Shown here: positions 62,057 to 64,000 of the stretch, one piece after another | How the letters are laid out: each line of letters begins with the position of its first letter | Numbering within the stretch: the first letter of the stretch is position 1 | From: Fibrobacteria bacterium AD312 | Lineage (GTDB): Bacteria; Fibrobacterota; Fibrobacteria; Fibrobacterales; Fibrobacteraceae | DNA length: 64,000 bases | Direction: 5' to 3' | Assembly: GCA_001462345.1 (NCBI GenBank) | Contig: LIUM01000023.1 | Location: forward strand, 59,362 to 123,361 | Position numbers and translations under genes: made by a program | Notes under the pieces: generated by a model | What the model saw: only the letters and a program-made list of their open reading frames with translations | The model's database searches: none | What the model was told of the DNA's origin: nothing

Positions 62057-63280
62057 ATGTCTTTACTTCAAAATCCCCCAGACCTTTCGAATATTACGCA
62101 TCCTAACTGGATCGAAATCAATTTAGACGCACTTCAAAATAATGTTCGCTATATTAGAAGTTTAATCCCAAAACCCACTAAAATTCTTTTGCCTGTCAAA
62201 GCAGATTCTTACGGCCATGGCTCTCTCGCCTGCTCTTACGCAGCCAAAGCATTTGGTGTTGATTTTTTAGGTGTCGCTCATATCACAGAAGGAATTCTTT
62301 TAAGACAATATGGCATTGATTTAGATATTCTTGTACTAGGGGCTTGTATTGAAGAAGATTTTCCCTACTTAACCGAATTTAAGTTAACAGCATCTATTTC
62401 TGATAAAGATACGGCCATCAAATTTGATCGTTATCTAGAAAAAACAGGATGCTCGTGTAAAGCACACATAAAAATTGATTCTGGAATGAATCGCTACGGA
62501 ATCAAAGCAAATCAACTAGAAGATATTTTAGAAATAACGGAATTAAAACATTTACAAATAGAAGGAATGTTTACCCACCTGGCCACCGCCGATATGCCAG
62601 GGAACTCTAATACAGAAAAACAAATTTCACGTTTTTTCTCTGTCATTGATTTTTTAAATTCTAAAAATAAACGGCCTGCGATTTGCCATTGCGCTAATTC
62701 ACCAGGTGTTTTATTACATCCCTCTTGTCATTTAGATATGGTTCGTCCTGGTCTTGCCTTATATGGCTATAATCCTATGGGTGCAACTCCTCCAACATGC
62801 CCTATTAAACCAATCATGTCCATCAAAGCGACAGTAAGAACAATTCATGAGGTCCCTGCAGGAGATGGTGTTTCTTATGGCCAATATTATGTTGCAGAGA
62901 AACCAATTAAAGTAGCGACTATAGCCATAGGCTACGGAGACGGCTATTTAAGAGGCGAATATAATTCTGGTTGTGTCTATATTAAAAACCATCAATGTCC
63001 TATTCTTGGAAGAGTATGTATGGATGCCACGATGGTAGATGTTTCTTCTGTCCCTGATCTTCAAATTGGAGATACAGTAGACGTGATCAATGGAGACGTG
63101 AATTTCAAAATATCCATGGAAATGATCGCTGAAGAACACAATACCATTCCTTACGAAATCACAAGCCGCGTCGCAAGACGCTTATATCGCAAGTACTTAT
63201 GGAAAAACCAACTAATGCGTTGGGATGATTTAAAAAAAGAATTAAAAATCAAAGAATTTAAAGAATACCCATTCCGATAA
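62057..63280 (+). CDS. alr: Alanine racemase
   Basis: 407 residues. PLP lysine K48 in LPVKADSYGHGSLA, the second catalytic base Y274 in GVSYGQYYVAE, and the GRVCMDATMVDVSSV block. It racemises L-Ala to D-Ala for cell-wall synthesis (ddl at 51489 uses it). No Shine-Dalgarno; TATATT ends 7 nt before the ATG, so a leaderless start is possible. Confidence 0.95.
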   Translation: MSLLQNPPDLSNITHPNWIEINLDALQNNVRYIRSLIPKPTKILLPVKADSYGHGSLACSYAAKAFGVDFLGVAHITEGILLRQYGIDLDILVLGACIEEDFPYLTEFKLTASISDKDTAIKFDRYLEKTGCSCKAHIKIDSGMNRYGIKANQLEDILEITELKHLQIEGMFTHLATADMPGNSNTEKQISRFFSVIDFLNSKNKRPAICHCANSPGVLLHPSCHLDMVRPGLALYGYNPMGATPPTCPIKPIMSIKATVRTIHEVPAGDGVSYGQYYVAEKPIKVATIAIGYGDGYLRGEYNSGCVYIKNHQCPILGRVCMDATMVDVSSVPDLQIGDTVDVINGDVNFKISMEMIAEEHNTIPYEITSRVARRLYRKYLWKNQLMRWDDLKKELKIKEFKEYPFR

Positions 63281-63300
63281 ATTTCTAAGATATTCTTTTA

Positions 63301-63945
63301 ATAAGCGTCTAAGCGTACGTGTTTTTTCTTGCCAAATCAAGCGTATTTTGTCCCGCAAGGGTATCATTCTCACGTAAGTAGAGCTCTGCATGGTTCCGAC
63401 TAAAGCACTAGAAGTGCTAAGTCTCACGTAAAACTACTAAGTGTTCGTGTTTACCACAAGGGTATCATTCTCGCTAAGTACTAGCTATGCATGGTTCAAC
63501 TACAGCGGTGAACCGCTAAGTTTCACGTAAAAGTACTAAGCGTTCATGTTTACCGCAAGGGTATCACTTCCACAGGGGTATCATTCCCGCAAGGGGATCA
63601 CTACCACAAGGGTATCATTACCCAAAGGGTATCACTCTCACTAAATGCTAAAGCATATAAGTGTTCGTGTTTCTTACTAAGCGCAGCTATGCATGGTTCA
63701 ACTACAGCGGTGAACCGCTAAGTTTCACGTAAAAGCGCAAGTGTACGTGTTTACCACAGGGGTATCACTCTCACGTAAGTAGAGCTCTGCATGGTTCCGA
63801 CTAAAGCACTAGAAGTGCTAAGTCTCACGTAAAACTACTAAGTGTTCGTGTTTCTCACATAAGGAGAGCTCTGCATGGTTCCGACTAAAGCACTAAAAGT
63901 GCTAAGTTTCACGTAAAAGCATATAAGTGTTCGTGTTATTGTAAA
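63301..63945. repeat. Mosaic repeat array with two alternating hairpin modules and 17-bp tandem repeats
   Basis: Non-coding. Module B (~84 bp) occurs as an exact duplicate at 63369-63452 and 63770-63853, with a variant at ~63854-63937. Module C occurs at ~63470-63551 and ~63674-63752, sharing 51 exact bases. B carries the hairpin AGCAC-TAGAA-GTGCT and C carries AGCGG-TGAA-CCGCT, so the stem sequence changes on both sides together. Each module ends in a box like AAGTGTTCGTGTTT (7 copies over the array). Five 17-bp tandem units (CCRCAAGGGTATCAYTN) fill 63553-63637, and single copies lie between the modules. The array ends near 63940, about 60 nt before the window edge. Confidence 0.85.
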
Positions 63946-64000
63946 TTCAATAGCGCAGGCTCAAATGACAAAAAACAACTCAGTTAATTAAATAACAATA

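Noticed and set aside
63553..63637. Plasmid-type replication iterons
   Set aside because: The 17-bp units have iteron-like length, but no rep gene or origin features are present and the context is chromosomal.
63301..63945. CRISPR array
   Set aside because: Repeats are of two classes with covarying stems and unequal spacing. There are no uniform repeats with unique spacers and no cas genes nearby.

Overview
The window looks like a chromosomal segment from an AT-rich member of the Fibrobacterota, close to but lower in GC than Fibrobacter succinogenes. The pointers are secreted carbohydrate-active enzymes carrying a type IX secretion-like C-terminal sorting domain (GH5 with two CBM11 modules and a Ser-rich linker, CE6 with CBM6, PL1 with lectin modules, CE1), a FabV-type trans-2-enoyl-CoA reductase, and large lipoproteins of Fibrobacter type. 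Species-level assignment is inference. The genes are densely packed, with small operons on both strands, one tRNA and no rRNA.

Layout. 1-1830: a Cache-type sensor (cut by the window edge) overlapping an HD-GYP response regulator. 1922-15798: the accessory, plant-polysaccharide part, with two GH5 enzymes, CE6 esterase, PL1 pectate lyase and CE1 esterase. It is interrupted by an IS200-like transposase remnant, a 24-bp repeat array and a radical-SAM/DUF4130 gene pair. 16275-30320: mostly housekeeping (nitroreductase, tRNA-Arg, PBP1A, rlmN, methyltransferase, YchJ-like, argC, obg, HU/IHF, smpB, amidase, YebC, phosphosugar mutase, dapA). 30336-31028: an odd acidic protein with a long Cys-Asp dipeptide tract. 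31400-34089: metY-cysK-Rrf2 regulator operon behind a promoter flanked by two matching palindromes. 34162-38512: gyrA, surE, a SpoU methyltransferase. 38629-40911: a small block with a PDZ protein, a lipoprotein and a truncated gene. 40912-63280: envelope, lipid and core functions (acyl-CoA synthetase, SUMF1-like lipoprotein, rpmA/rplU, GH2, ddl-tsaB-rimI, kinase/nucleotidyltransferase pair, fabV, DUF1343/NamZ, ssb, asd, alr). 63301-63945: a complex mosaic repeat array reaching almost to the window edge.

How the genes fit together. The secreted enzymes cover cellulose, acetyl-xylan, pectin and feruloyl/acetyl side chains. Two of the esterase genes share a TATGGAY-N5-RTCCATA palindrome 82-83 nt before the start codon, suggesting a common regulator. 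Many of the core genes serve peptidoglycan: PBP1A, amidase, dapA, asd, alr and ddl make or remodel it. NamZ-like, AmgK-like and MurU-like proteins could form a MurNAc recycling route.

The least explained elements are the Asp-Cys repeat protein, the terminal mosaic repeat array with covarying stems, the shared palindromes at the esterase genes, and several Shine-Dalgarno-less genes with a TATATT-like box only 6-8 nt before the start codon.
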